The position numbers and the translations under genes are program-made. A stretch of 64,000 nucleotides of DNA from Mycolicibacterium baixiangningiae (lineage in GTDB: Bacteria; Actinomycetota; Actinomycetes; Mycobacteriales; Mycobacteriaceae): contig NZ_CP066218.1 in NCBI RefSeq assembly GCF_016313185.1, positions 5,084,001 to 5,148,000 on the forward strand. The letters are read 5' to 3'. This document shows, one piece after another, positions 55,204 through 63,613 of this stretch. The number at the start of each line of letters is the position of its first letter. The first letter of the stretch is position 1. The notes under the pieces were generated by a model, which searched no databases, was not told the DNA's origin, and worked only from the letters and a program-made list of their open reading frames with translations.

Positions 55204-56493
55204 CTACGCGTCCGCACGTGCGGGTTCGGCGGGGCTGTCCCGTTGCGTGGGGCCGAAGCTCCACCAGGGCCGATAGGTGAAGGCCGCGACAAGCGGTACG
55301 GCAAGCGACGCTGTGGCGGCGCGGACGGCCAGCACCTGCGTCACGGTGTCGACCCCGAGCCGTCCGACCAGCACGACGCAGGTCGCCGTCCCGAGGACAC
55401 GGGGAACCAACGGTGAGCCGCCGAGAGCGCCCGCGTCGACGACGGCCGACCCGGCGCAGCTGTCGAGGACCAGCGATTCGTCGGCGGCGTCTCCGAGGGA
55501 GATGGTCGTGACCGGTCCGTTCTCCGCGGCCGCCGACGACAACAGGGTGGACACCCGTGCCGCGCCGGATGCCGATGAAGCGCCGAGGACGACCACGATG
55601 CGGTCTACGCCCGGCGCGTCCGGCAACTGCGCCCACAACGTTCGGGCCAGCGTGGTGTCGTCTTCGTTGCGGCGTCTTCCTTGCCGCAGATTCACCGCGG
55701 GGATCAGGATGCCGTCGACGGACTCGGCCACCTCGGGGTCTGACGACAACACACCCGCCCGCCGCCGGCGGCCCATCAGAACCAGCGGCAACGCGGATCC
55801 GGCGAGCAGAGCGCCGAGCAGCGCGCCGATCGTTGCGCGATGTGCGGTATCCGCGTTGACAGTTGGCGTCTGCAGCACGGCGGCGCCGCTCGACGCCGCC
55901 TGGAGCATCACGCTGTTCCGCAAGCCGTGGATCGTCTGGACGCGATCTGGGCCGGCCTCCTGCTCCCAGCGGTCGAGAACCGGCAGCACCACGCGCAGCT
56001 GCTGATCGGTGCGCTGAGCGAGTTGGGTCCGGTACAGCTCGACTGCCGCGGCGACTGTTCTGATGGCATCGCTTGCAGTGAGCGCGGTGCTGGTGATGGT
56101 CACCACTGTCGTCTCGCCGTCCTGCATGACATCGAGATCGGCCGGCTCGGATTTCCCCAGTTTCTCCGCGACTTCCTGGGCGAAACCACTCCCCGACAGG
56201 TAGGCGACCTCCCCGGAGGCGTAACTCCGCAGATTCTCCTGGGTGTCGGGGGTGCTCTGACTCGCTCCTCCGGCCACGGCCACCAGGTTCGGTGGTTGAT
56301 CGATACGCAGAAGCGCGGTCGCGGTGGCATCAGTGCCGAGCAACCGGAAGACCGTGTGACCGATGAGCGCCCCGGCAACGACGCCGACCAAGGCCGCCAC
56401 CATGAGCTTCGTCGTCCAAGCGCGACCTTCGATCGAGGCGAGCGACGATAACGTCGTCTCAGACGCCGCCCGCGCATTGGCAGACAAAGTCAC
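55204..56493 (-). CDS. Wzz/Wzc-like chain-length protein with a P-loop-less kinase-like domain
   Basis: A 429-residue membrane protein. The first transmembrane helix (LMVAALVGVVAGALIGHTVF, about 30-49) and the second (ATIGALLGALLAGSALPLVLMG, near 220-241) enclose an extracytoplasmic alpha/beta domain starting TATALLRIDQPPNL, as in polysaccharide copolymerases. The cytoplasmic part resembles a BY-kinase Rossmann fold (RIVVVLGASSASGAARVS, later SAVVDAGAL), but the Walker A position lacks the GKS/T signature, so ATP binding is doubtful. It is a clear paralogue of the gene at 58.8 kb and lies directly upstream of the polymerase-like gene. Confidence 0.82.
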   Translation of the reverse strand: MTLSANARAASETTLSSLASIEGRAWTTKLMVAALVGVVAGALIGHTVFRLLGTDATATALLRIDQPPNLVAVAGGASQSTPDTQENLRSYASGEVAYLSGSGFAQEVAEKLGKSEPADLDVMQDGETTVVTITSTALTASDAIRTVAAAVELYRTQLAQRTDQQLRVVLPVLDRWEQEAGPDRVQTIHGLRNSVMLQAASSGAAVLQTPTVNADTAHRATIGALLGALLAGSALPLVLMGRRRRAGVLSSDPEVAESVDGILIPAVNLRQGRRRNEDDTTLARTLWAQLPDAPGVDRIVVVLGASSASGAARVSTLLSSAAAENGPVTTISLGDAADESLVLDSCAGSAVVDAGALGGSPLVPRVLGTATCVVLVGRLGVDTVTQVLAVRAATASLAVPLVAAFTYRPWWSFGPTQRDSPAEPARADA

Positions 56494-56800
56494 GGGCCTC
56501 CATCCTGAAGGGTCGCAATGAAACTAGATAGTAGCGGTATTGGCGTCCCACATATTCGGGCAACGCTGCCGCGACCCCCCGCACTCGAATTACCCTCCCA
56601 TGGCTGCTTTTACGGGCACGCGAATATCGGCAGCCCGGCCATCTCCGCGGTGCGCACCCGAGTCCTTGCGCTTGGCGTCGATGTGACCTTTGCGGCGGTA
56701 TAGTTCAGCCACTGTCGAGAGTCCGAGCTCCGAACCGAAAGCGGAACAGCGTGCAATCACTGGGATCAGGAAGCCCGCGGTATTCGTGGACATCGGCACG
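56494..56800. other. divergent promoter region between the two Wzz-like/BcsB-like transcription units
   Basis: A roughly 300-bp spacer between the minus-strand Wzz-like gene and the plus-strand BcsB-like gene. The first 80 bp are AT-richer than their surroundings (AAACTAGATAGTAGCGGTAT). It should carry promoters for both units. Part of it may be coding if the plus-strand gene starts at an upstream TTG (56690). Confidence 0.5.
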
Positions 56801-58828
56801 GTGAATGCAATTCGGGCGGATCCAGCGCACTCCGTCCCCGCACAAAGTCGCCCACCCGTCAACGTTGCGCGCAAACGTCCCGTGGCACGGTCGTTAATCA
56901 CCGCGTTTTTGTTGGCTGTCGCACCGTTGTTCGGCACCGTGACGCTACCGAGCGCACACGCGCAACCCGAACCACCCGGCGAGGTCGTGCTTTCGTTCCC
57001 GACCGTCGGCGTCAGTCCGCGACTCGAATTGGGCAACAACGTCGCTTCGGAGGTGAACCTACCGCTGCCGGCCGGGATGTCAGCGGTCCGACTGCGCGGT
57101 GTCATCCGCGACCAGGCGAACCTCGGAGCAGGTTTCCTGGAGGTCACTGACGACAACGGAACCTTCCTCGGAATGGTGGAGATACCACCGCGTTCAGCGC
57201 GACCCGCCCCCCTTCCGTTCGACATCGACATCTCAGGCGCCCGCCCGAAGGGTTCCTCGCTGCCGCTTCAATTCCTGGTCCGCACCAACGACATCCCCGC
57301 GGACTGTGGCCCGGCCCAACAGCTGGTCGTCACCGACCTCGCGGCCGTGTACTCGGGCGACGAACCCAGCCCGGTTACGATCGCGACGTTCTTCCCGCCG
57401 GTGTTGCAACGTGTCACCGTCGTCGCGCCCACTGACGCCGACCCGTCCGAGCAGCAGGCGGTCTTGACGCTGGTTTCCACGCTGACCCGTCTCTACAACC
57501 CACAGCCGGTGCAGGTGCGGGTCATCAGCTCACCGCGCGGCACCGCGCCACCGCCAACCGGTCCGATGGCGCGCGCGGTCGTCGTGGAGCGCGGATCGGC
57601 GGGCCTCGCCGTCGAAGAAGCAGGCAACCCGGGCGCATTTCTCCGTGTGTCCGGGAGGGGCGACGAGCTCACGGCGCAGATCTCACTGCTCGACAACGAA
57701 CTCCAGTCGCTGGCACAGGTGACCCGGGCGCGCGTAGACCAGTCGGCGTCGCACCAGCTGCCGACCGGAGACACCCTGACCTTCAGCCAGCTGAACCTCG
57801 AGGGCCGTGCAGGTGTGTTGCGGCGCAGTACGTTCAACATCGGCGTCGACCGCGCCGCGCTCGGTGGCGGGCGGATCGCCGGGGTCGGTGTGAACCTGCT
57901 CGCCGACTACACACCGGTAGCCGGCGGCGATGCGGCGGCGCTGACGGTGCGCGCCCACGACACGGTCGTCTACACGGCACCGCTCAATGCCAGCGGTCGC
58001 GTCGATGCGACGTTCGATGTCCCGAGTCAGGCGCTGACACAACGGGTCGCGTTGGACTTCGAGATCACCTACACGCCCGGGCAGGAGTGTGGCCCGCTGA
58101 TCGCGCCGATGGAGTTCGCCGTGGACCCACGGTCGACGCTCCAGCTCGTCCGCGGCGGGCCGCCGTTGGGTGGATTCGGCGCGCTGCCGTCGGAATTCAG
58201 CCCGAGGTTCTACGTCGCAATGGACGGCAGCGGGCAGGAACAGCTCGGTCACGCGGCCGCCGTCGTCGCGGCCGTCTCCAGGGCAACGTCGACACCGATG
58301 ACACCGCAGGTGGTCGACGTCAAGGCCGCTGCGGAAGCGGATTCGGGTGCATTGATCGTCGCCAATTCGGTTGCGGTCGAGCAGACGTCGCTGAACCCAC
58401 CGATCGGCGGCAATCGCTCGGCCATCGATGTCGGCCTGCCGCAGAACCTGCGCGCCGACATCGCCGACGGTCTGGGGTCGATCCAGGTGTTCGCGGACCC
58501 ACCGCGTGATCGCACTGTCGTCCTGGTGACCACGACCGATGCCTGGACGTTGGTCGATCCGCTCTTCGGGTACCTGGACGGTCTGGCGGGCGGCTGGAAC
58601 GATCTCCGCGGCGACGTGCTCGCCGCGGGCGCGGCGGGTACCCCGGTCGATCTCACGGTCAGGGCCGGTGGCAGCGATCCGTTCGAGCCTCCGAACGTCG
58701 TCGAGCATCGGGCACCGTGGCTCGGTATCGGTATCGGTATCGGTCTGGCGGTCGTCGCGGTGTGCACTGCGACCGTGGGTCTCCTGCTGTGGCGGCGCCG
58801 ACGAACTGATGCCGCCGAAAGGCCGTAG
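56801..58828 (+). CDS. exported envelope protein with BcsB-like architecture
   Basis: A protein of about 675 residues. Signal peptide: SLITAFLLAVAPLFGTVTLPSAHAQ. The long extracytoplasmic part is beta-rich, with two related halves: a carbohydrate-binding-like module (RLELGNNVASEVNLPLPAGM) and an alpha/beta module (FFPPVLQRVTVVAPTDADPSEQQAVLTLVSTL, later RTVVLVTTTDAWTLVDPLFG). A single C-terminal helix (WLGIGIGIGLAVVAVCTATVGLLLW) is followed by RRRR. This layout resembles BcsB, the periplasmic partner of cellulose synthase, but no BcsA-type synthase is in the window. The start is uncertain (GTG 56801, GTG 56786 or TTG 56690). It is 6 bp upstream of the second Wzz-like gene. Confidence 0.75.
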   Translation: MNAIRADPAHSVPAQSRPPVNVARKRPVARSLITAFLLAVAPLFGTVTLPSAHAQPEPPGEVVLSFPTVGVSPRLELGNNVASEVNLPLPAGMSAVRLRGVIRDQANLGAGFLEVTDDNGTFLGMVEIPPRSARPAPLPFDIDISGARPKGSSLPLQFLVRTNDIPADCGPAQQLVVTDLAAVYSGDEPSPVTIATFFPPVLQRVTVVAPTDADPSEQQAVLTLVSTLTRLYNPQPVQVRVISSPRGTAPPPTGPMARAVVVERGSAGLAVEEAGNPGAFLRVSGRGDELTAQISLLDNELQSLAQVTRARVDQSASHQLPTGDTLTFSQLNLEGRAGVLRRSTFNIGVDRAALGGGRIAGVGVNLLADYTPVAGGDAAALTVRAHDTVVYTAPLNASGRVDATFDVPSQALTQRVALDFEITYTPGQECGPLIAPMEFAVDPRSTLQLVRGGPPLGGFGALPSEFSPRFYVAMDGSGQEQLGHAAAVVAAVSRATSTPMTPQVVDVKAAAEADSGALIVANSVAVEQTSLNPPIGGNRSAIDVGLPQNLRADIADGLGSIQVFADPPRDRTVVLVTTTDAWTLVDPLFGYLDGLAGGWNDLRGDVLAAGAAGTPVDLTVRAGGSDPFEPPNVVEHRAPWLGIGIGIGLAVVAVCTATVGLLLWRRRRTDAAERP

Positions 58829-58834
58829 CTCGCA

Positions 58835-60148
58835 ATGTCTACGGAAGCACGTACCGCGTTGACGCCTCCGGTGGCGACGCTTGTGACGTTCGAACGGCAG
58901 ATCCGCCGTCCGCGGCTGATTCTGACCGCAGTCGCCTGCACCGTCGTCGGCGCGGTGCTCGGCGCTCTCCTGTTCGCCCTGCGAGCGCCGGATGTCACAG
59001 CCACGGCATTCATCCGGATCACCCAACCGGCCGATCTCGCCGCGGTCGCGAGCGGTGCCGACTACTCGACCCCGGACACCCAGGCGGCGACCGAATCGTA
59101 CGTCGCCGGCGAGGTCGCATATCTGTCCGGTGAGGGTTTCGCGCAAGCCGTGAGCACGGAAGCCGGGGACACCGAGGTGGTGGCCCAACAGGTGGGTGGT
59201 TCCTCGGTGGTCGAACTCAGCAGCGTCGCGACATCGGAGCACGACGCCAGGGCGGCCGTGCAGACCGCGATTGACGTGTACGGCCGGGCCGTGAAGGAAC
59301 GCGCCGACGGTCAGTTGCGCTCTGTGCTGCCCACCCTCGACCAGTGGCAGACGGCGGCCACCCTCGACCCGCTACGGACTGCCGAGATCGCGAGGCTCAG
59401 GGAGGGCATCCTGGTGCAGGCGCAATCAGCGGGCGCGGTCACGGTCCTGCAGCCCCCGACAGTGGATGACAACCCGGCCGCCGAATGGATCACCGGAGCG
59501 GCGGTCGGGGCCGTGGGACTGGGCGGCGCCGTCGCCGGGTTGTCCTTGGCCCGCCGCAGGCGCTCACCCTCACTGGTCTCGCAGATCGCCCAGGCCTCAG
59601 ACGGAGTGCTCATCCCGCCGGTGAACCTCCGTCTGCCCGAGTCCGCAGGCTGGGGCGCGCCCCAGGTCGCACTGGCCAGGACACTGTCAGCGCAGATCGG
59701 TGCTGCGAACACCCACCGAACGGTCGTCATCGTGGGCCTCACGCCGGAATCCGGAACCGACGTCGTCGCAGCACTTCTGGAGGTCGCCGCGGCTGACCAC
59801 CGGCCGTCCCGGGACCCGGATGATCACTTGACCTCGATCATCGATGCGGGGGCCATCGGCACCGAGCCACTTTCTGACCTGCCCATTGAGGCCGCGACGC
59901 ACATCGTGGTCGTGGTGCGCATCGACGTCGACGACGCCGCCGCCGTTGTACCCGTCTTCTCGGCTGCAGCCGGCTACGGCGTTTCGGTGTTGGCGGCGTT
60001 CACCTTCCGGCCGTGGTGGCAGCGTCGTAGGACGATCGCCCGGCCGATGCGCCGCACAGAGACGGGCGCCGCCCACAGACGTGATCAGCCGACGGCGAGT
60101 TCGGCGGCCACCGCTTCCGCTGCCGTCTCAAAGGCGATGCCCGACTGA
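58835..60148 (+). CDS. second Wzz/Wzc-like protein, paralogue of the gene at 55.2 kb
   Basis: A 437-residue protein of the same design: TM1 (LILTAVACTVVGAVLGALLFAL), an extracytoplasmic domain starting TATAFIRITQPADL, TM2 (GAAVGAVGLGGAVAGLSLA), and a cytoplasmic kinase-like Rossmann domain with GLTPESGTDVV where a Walker A loop would be. Shared blocks with the paralogue include STPDTQ, SGEGFAQ/SGSGFAQ, GILVQAQSAGAVTVLQ/SVMLQAASSGAAVLQ and the closing AAFTFRPWW/AAFTYRPWW. Its last 64 bp overlap the convergent glycosyltransferase gene. Confidence 0.82.
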   Translation: MSTEARTALTPPVATLVTFERQIRRPRLILTAVACTVVGAVLGALLFALRAPDVTATAFIRITQPADLAAVASGADYSTPDTQAATESYVAGEVAYLSGEGFAQAVSTEAGDTEVVAQQVGGSSVVELSSVATSEHDARAAVQTAIDVYGRAVKERADGQLRSVLPTLDQWQTAATLDPLRTAEIARLREGILVQAQSAGAVTVLQPPTVDDNPAAEWITGAAVGAVGLGGAVAGLSLARRRRSPSLVSQIAQASDGVLIPPVNLRLPESAGWGAPQVALARTLSAQIGAANTHRTVVIVGLTPESGTDVVAALLEVAAADHRPSRDPDDHLTSIIDAGAIGTEPLSDLPIEAATHIVVVVRIDVDDAAAVVPVFSAAAGYGVSVLAAFTFRPWWQRRRTIARPMRRTETGAAHRRDQPTASSAATASAAVSKAMPD

Positions 60149-61212
60149 CGCGCGGTGACATGCGCCCACCCCCGCGCTGCCAGATCCGCTCTGGCACTGT
60201 CGTCGAGGCAGTACTTGGCGAGCAGCACCGCCAGAGCCCGATAATCACGGGGGTCGAAGTACTCGGCTCCGTCACCGCATGTCTCCCGCAACGCCGGGAT
60301 GCCGGACGCCAGAACCGCAGTGCGCGACGCCATCGCCTCGATCGGTGGCAGACCCGCACCTTCGTGTAGCGAAGGCATCACCAACAGATCGGCCGATGCC
60401 ACCAGGGCGCGCAGAACATCGAAGTCGAGCCGGCCCATCACCTCGACGCGGGCGCCCTGCCGGGCGGCGAGCTCGGCGACACGTTCGTCACCGGCGCGCA
60501 GCGACTCACCGCTGCCCGCGATCACGATCTTGGGCGGAATATCCTGCGCCACACCGGCGTATGCTTCCAGCAACAGTGGAAGATTCTTGTGCCATTTCGC
60601 GTTGCCGACATATAGGATGTACCGACCGGAGACCGGCGACAGTCCGGGATCGACCGGCTTGAACCATTGGTCATCGACGGGAATGGGCGTCACCATCACC
60701 GGTGCGGCAGGTGCCATCCTGGTCAACGACGACGCCGTCGCCTCAGAGGGCGCGAAGATCTTGCGACACATCCGGACGTCGAGGCGCATCATGGCCCGCG
60801 CATACATCCGTCGGGCGAAATTGTGACCGCTGACCTCCCGGCTCATCACATGCAATGTGTCATGCACCGTGCTGAACAGCATCGGTCTCGTTCCCGTCAT
60901 GCGTAGTGCGGCGAGCGGGAACGGATAGTGGGGGGTCCAGAAGCCCTGTGGTCGAGTGCTTTTCAATACGCGATCCCAGACCCGTTGCTCGGCCAGTGAA
61001 TACATCGGTGCGATCTCCCGTTCGACGATGGTCGTCGTGGAGTCCCGCAGTGGGGGCACGGCGCGTTCGGCGACCAGCACAGCCAGTGACATCCCGCGAG
61101 AGGCGAACGTCTCCTCCAGATGCGGCAGGAGGGTGGCGATATAGGTGCCGATACCGCTCTGCCGGATGTGCCGGGCATCGAACAGGAGATCGATGCGCTC
61201 ACGTCCGACCAT
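60085..61212 (-). CDS. family 4-type glycosyltransferase
   Basis: A 375-residue GT-B enzyme. ARHIRQSGIGTYIATLLPHL is the N-terminal nucleotide-proximal loop of mannosyltransferase-like GT4 proteins. RYILYVGNAKWHKNLPLLLEAY opens the C-domain and the E-x7-E donor motif is HEGAGLPPIEAMASR. ATG 61212 is 2 bp after the epimerase stop; no good ribosome binding site is visible, suggesting coupled translation. The 3' end overlaps the convergent Wzz-like gene. Confidence 0.9.
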   Translation of the reverse strand: MVGRERIDLLFDARHIRQSGIGTYIATLLPHLEETFASRGMSLAVLVAERAVPPLRDSTTTIVEREIAPMYSLAEQRVWDRVLKSTRPQGFWTPHYPFPLAALRMTGTRPMLFSTVHDTLHVMSREVSGHNFARRMYARAMMRLDVRMCRKIFAPSEATASSLTRMAPAAPVMVTPIPVDDQWFKPVDPGLSPVSGRYILYVGNAKWHKNLPLLLEAYAGVAQDIPPKIVIAGSGESLRAGDERVAELAARQGARVEVMGRLDFDVLRALVASADLLVMPSLHEGAGLPPIEAMASRTAVLASGIPALRETCGDGAEYFDPRDYRALAVLLAKYCLDDSARADLAARGWAHVTARQSGIAFETAAEAVAAELAVG

Positions 61213-61214
61213 GG

Positions 61215-62168
61215 TTAGGTCAGGCGTCCTTCCAGTGCGGGGAGGAACTCGGGGTTGTCCCACATACGCTTCAGCGTTTCGTCGAGCCCGTGTACAGGGC
61301 TCCAGTCGAACACCTCGCGGATACGGGTGATGTCGGCGCCGAGGAACGGCCGGTCGACAGCGCGCATCCGGCGTTCGTCCTGGCTTACCTCGAACTGGAG
61401 TCCGAGCACCGACTTCATCCGCTCCACGATGTCGTTGACGGAGTACTGCTGTCCGCTGCCGAGGTTGACCACCTCACAGCTGCCGGGCTCCGGCGCGGCG
61501 CCGAGAGCGGCGGCCGCGAATCCTCCTGCGGCGTCGAGGACGTCGATGTAGTCACGCTTGGGCCACGTGTTTCCCAGGGAGATGGCTTCCGGGTTGTTCC
61601 GCAGCTGCGCCACGATCGCGGGCAGCAGATGCGGGTTGGTCTCGCCCGGCCCGATGACGTTGAACAGGCGCACGATCACACCCGCCAGGCCGCGGTTGGC
61701 GGCCAGCGTACGCAGGTAGTCTTCGCCGTGCTGTTTTGTGAAGCCGTAGATGTCGACCGGTGCGACCACCGATTCGTGCTCGCGGTGCGCCGCCTCATCC
61801 GGTTGGTAGACCGCTCCGCTGCTGGCGAATACGAACCGGGTGCCCTCCGGGCAGGGAGCCAGGAGGTTGACCGTTCCCGCGACGTTCGTCGCGACGGCGT
61901 TGGCGGGATCCTTGTCGCACTCGGGTATGTAGTGGATCGCGGCCAGGTGCACGATGACGTCAGGGGCGAACTCCTCGATCAGTTCCCGCGTGGCCGCGGC
62001 ATCGCGGATGTCGATGCGGCGGAAGGCAAAACCTTCCGGTTCGCCTGCCAGCCAGTCGGGCGTGCCGTAGCGCAGCAGGTCGGCGACCAGCAGATCGGAC
62101 CGATCGCGCAGCGCGCGCACCAACTCCTTACCGACGAAACCCGCTCCGCCCGTGACCATGATCCGCAA
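61215..62168 (-). CDS. NAD-dependent epimerase/dehydratase (UDP-glucose 4-epimerase-like)
   Basis: A 317-residue extended SDR. TGGAGFVGKELVRAL carries the NAD loop, HLAAIHYIPECDKDP, FASSGAVYQPDEAA (Ser) and IYGFTKQHGE (YxxxK with Tyr and Lys) form the active site, and LFNVIGPGETNPHLLPAI is the usual sugar-nucleotide loop. TTG 62168 has GAGGGGGA at good spacing; ATG 62159 is the alternative. It lies between two glycosyltransferase genes and probably supplies their sugar nucleotide. Confidence 0.9.
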   Translation of the reverse strand: MRIMVTGGAGFVGKELVRALRDRSDLLVADLLRYGTPDWLAGEPEGFAFRRIDIRDAAATRELIEEFAPDVIVHLAAIHYIPECDKDPANAVATNVAGTVNLLAPCPEGTRFVFASSGAVYQPDEAAHREHESVVAPVDIYGFTKQHGEDYLRTLAANRGLAGVIVRLFNVIGPGETNPHLLPAIVAQLRNNPEAISLGNTWPKRDYIDVLDAAGGFAAAALGAAPEPGSCEVVNLGSGQQYSVNDIVERMKSVLGLQFEVSQDERRMRAVDRPFLGADITRIREVFDWSPVHGLDETLKRMWDNPEFLPALEGRLT

Positions 62169-62183
62169 CTACGTTCCCCCTCG

Positions 62184-63317
62184 TCAGCGTTGGTTTCGCC
62201 GCGTCACTGCGCGGGCGTGTTCTTCGAGCGTCGTGGCGATGCGCGACCAATCCAGCGAGTCGGTGCCGGCAAGACCTGCCCGGGAGAACCGATCCCACTG
62301 CGCTTCGGCCTCGTGCAACCCATCCGCGAATTCCGCGGGTTCGGTGCCGCAGACCACGCCGGCACCGAACTGCCGGACCACGTCGCGCGCCCCGTTCTCG
62401 GTGAAATCGGCCGTCACGACGGGCAGGCCGCTGGCCATCGCCTCGGCGATCACCCGCGGAAAACCCTCCCGGCGGCTCGGCATTCCCAGGATCGCCGAGC
62501 GGGATAGCAGGTCGATCTTCTGCGCCTCGTCGACCGGGCCCAGGACGCGCACCCGGTCGGCCACCGGGGACTGACGCGCGGAGGACTCGATGTCGGCGCG
62601 GGCCGGTCCGTCCCCTGCGATCACCAGGTCGCCCGCGAATCCTCGCTCAGCGGCCAAGGCGAAGGCGTCGATGAGCAATGGCAGATTCTTGTGCGGCGCC
62701 AACCTCCCGACGTAGAGCACACCGGAGCGCTCAGCCTTCGGCGCAGACCTGTACCGCCTCGACTCGATTCCGCTGGGTAGGACGCCACAATCCTGTCGGG
62801 ACTGCTGACGTATCGACGCCGCCACCGCCTCGCTGACGGCGAAGTTCATGCCGACCCGTTTCGGCAGCTGCGCTTGGAGGACGCGCAGCAGCCGGTCTTC
62901 CCGGATCTCGCACCAGTGCACGGCGCTGCGGGATTTCACGGCGGCCGGTAGCGCCGGGACGTGCATGAGCGGCCACTGGTTCAGCAGGAAGAAGTCGTAT
63001 CGGTTCCACGTCGCCAGCCGTCGCACTCCGGCGCTGTACTTCACGATGTCCGACCAATTCCTGCGCATGTCGGCCAATTTGGGAGTCTTGTAGTGCCCGC
63101 CGTTCGGATGACGGCGGACATGGACGCCGTTCACCACCTCGGTGTCGGCGAGCCCCGGTTGGTGGCCGATGCAGTGGACGTCGACATGGTGCCCACGTCT
63201 GACCATCGCTTCGGCCAGCTCCTGGAAGAAGACCTCCTGACCGCCGACGCTCGGATGGTAGAGCTCGGTCAGGAACCCGAACCGCAGAGCCGATCCATGG
63301 TCCGGTCGCGATGGCAT
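62184..63317 (-). CDS. family 4-type glycosyltransferase
   Basis: A 377-residue GT-B enzyme. FGFLTELYHPSVGGQEVFFQELAEAMVRRGH is a textbook GT4 N-terminal motif. GVLYVGRLAPHKNLPLLIDAF and the E-x7-E region REGFPRVIAEAMASGLPVV define the donor domain. It is the first gene of the three-gene unit GT4-epimerase-GT4, whose promoter would lie in the roughly 300-bp spacer to the right. Confidence 0.92.
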   Translation of the reverse strand: MPSRPDHGSALRFGFLTELYHPSVGGQEVFFQELAEAMVRRGHHVDVHCIGHQPGLADTEVVNGVHVRRHPNGGHYKTPKLADMRRNWSDIVKYSAGVRRLATWNRYDFFLLNQWPLMHVPALPAAVKSRSAVHWCEIREDRLLRVLQAQLPKRVGMNFAVSEAVAASIRQQSRQDCGVLPSGIESRRYRSAPKAERSGVLYVGRLAPHKNLPLLIDAFALAAERGFAGDLVIAGDGPARADIESSARQSPVADRVRVLGPVDEAQKIDLLSRSAILGMPSRREGFPRVIAEAMASGLPVVTADFTENGARDVVRQFGAGVVCGTEPAEFADGLHEAEAQWDRFSRAGLAGTDSLDWSRIATTLEEHARAVTRRNQR

Positions 63318-63613
63318 CCGTTGAAGCCCCCCGTAGCTCGAACCTCACGCTGCCACCGGATCTCCCAGTTCGTCCGATGGCGCGGATTCGGAATCCCGAT
63401 CGTACCCGCGATCCTTGCCCATGCAAGGGCATTGCTGGAGGTCGGTGTTTTCCGCGGTCGCCGGATGCGGCTCGGCCAGCTGGATCGAGGCGACAGTCAC
63501 TGGACGGCTATGTCGCCCAGTCCGTCACCGCTCGTCGAATGTCCGACGTCATGGACCGCAGCGGACAGCTTGGAGATTTGCTGGTATGCCCGCATCAGGC
63601 CATTGGCTGCGCG
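63318..63613. other. right boundary of the second polysaccharide block, no gene seen
   Basis: About 300 bp between the GT4 gene and the 3' end of the right-edge SDR. I see no supported reading frame, repeat or attachment-like sequence; it must hold the promoter of the GT4-epimerase-GT4 unit. Confidence 0.5.

Noticed and set aside
57683-59242. 519-codon minus-strand frame antisense to the BcsB-like and Wzz-like genes
   Set aside because: Composition typical of antisense translation; the plus-strand reading shows a signal peptide, membrane helices and a paralogue elsewhere in the window.
60906-62507. 533-codon plus-strand frame antisense to GT4, epimerase and GT4
   Set aside because: No motif, and three well-supported genes lie on the other strand.
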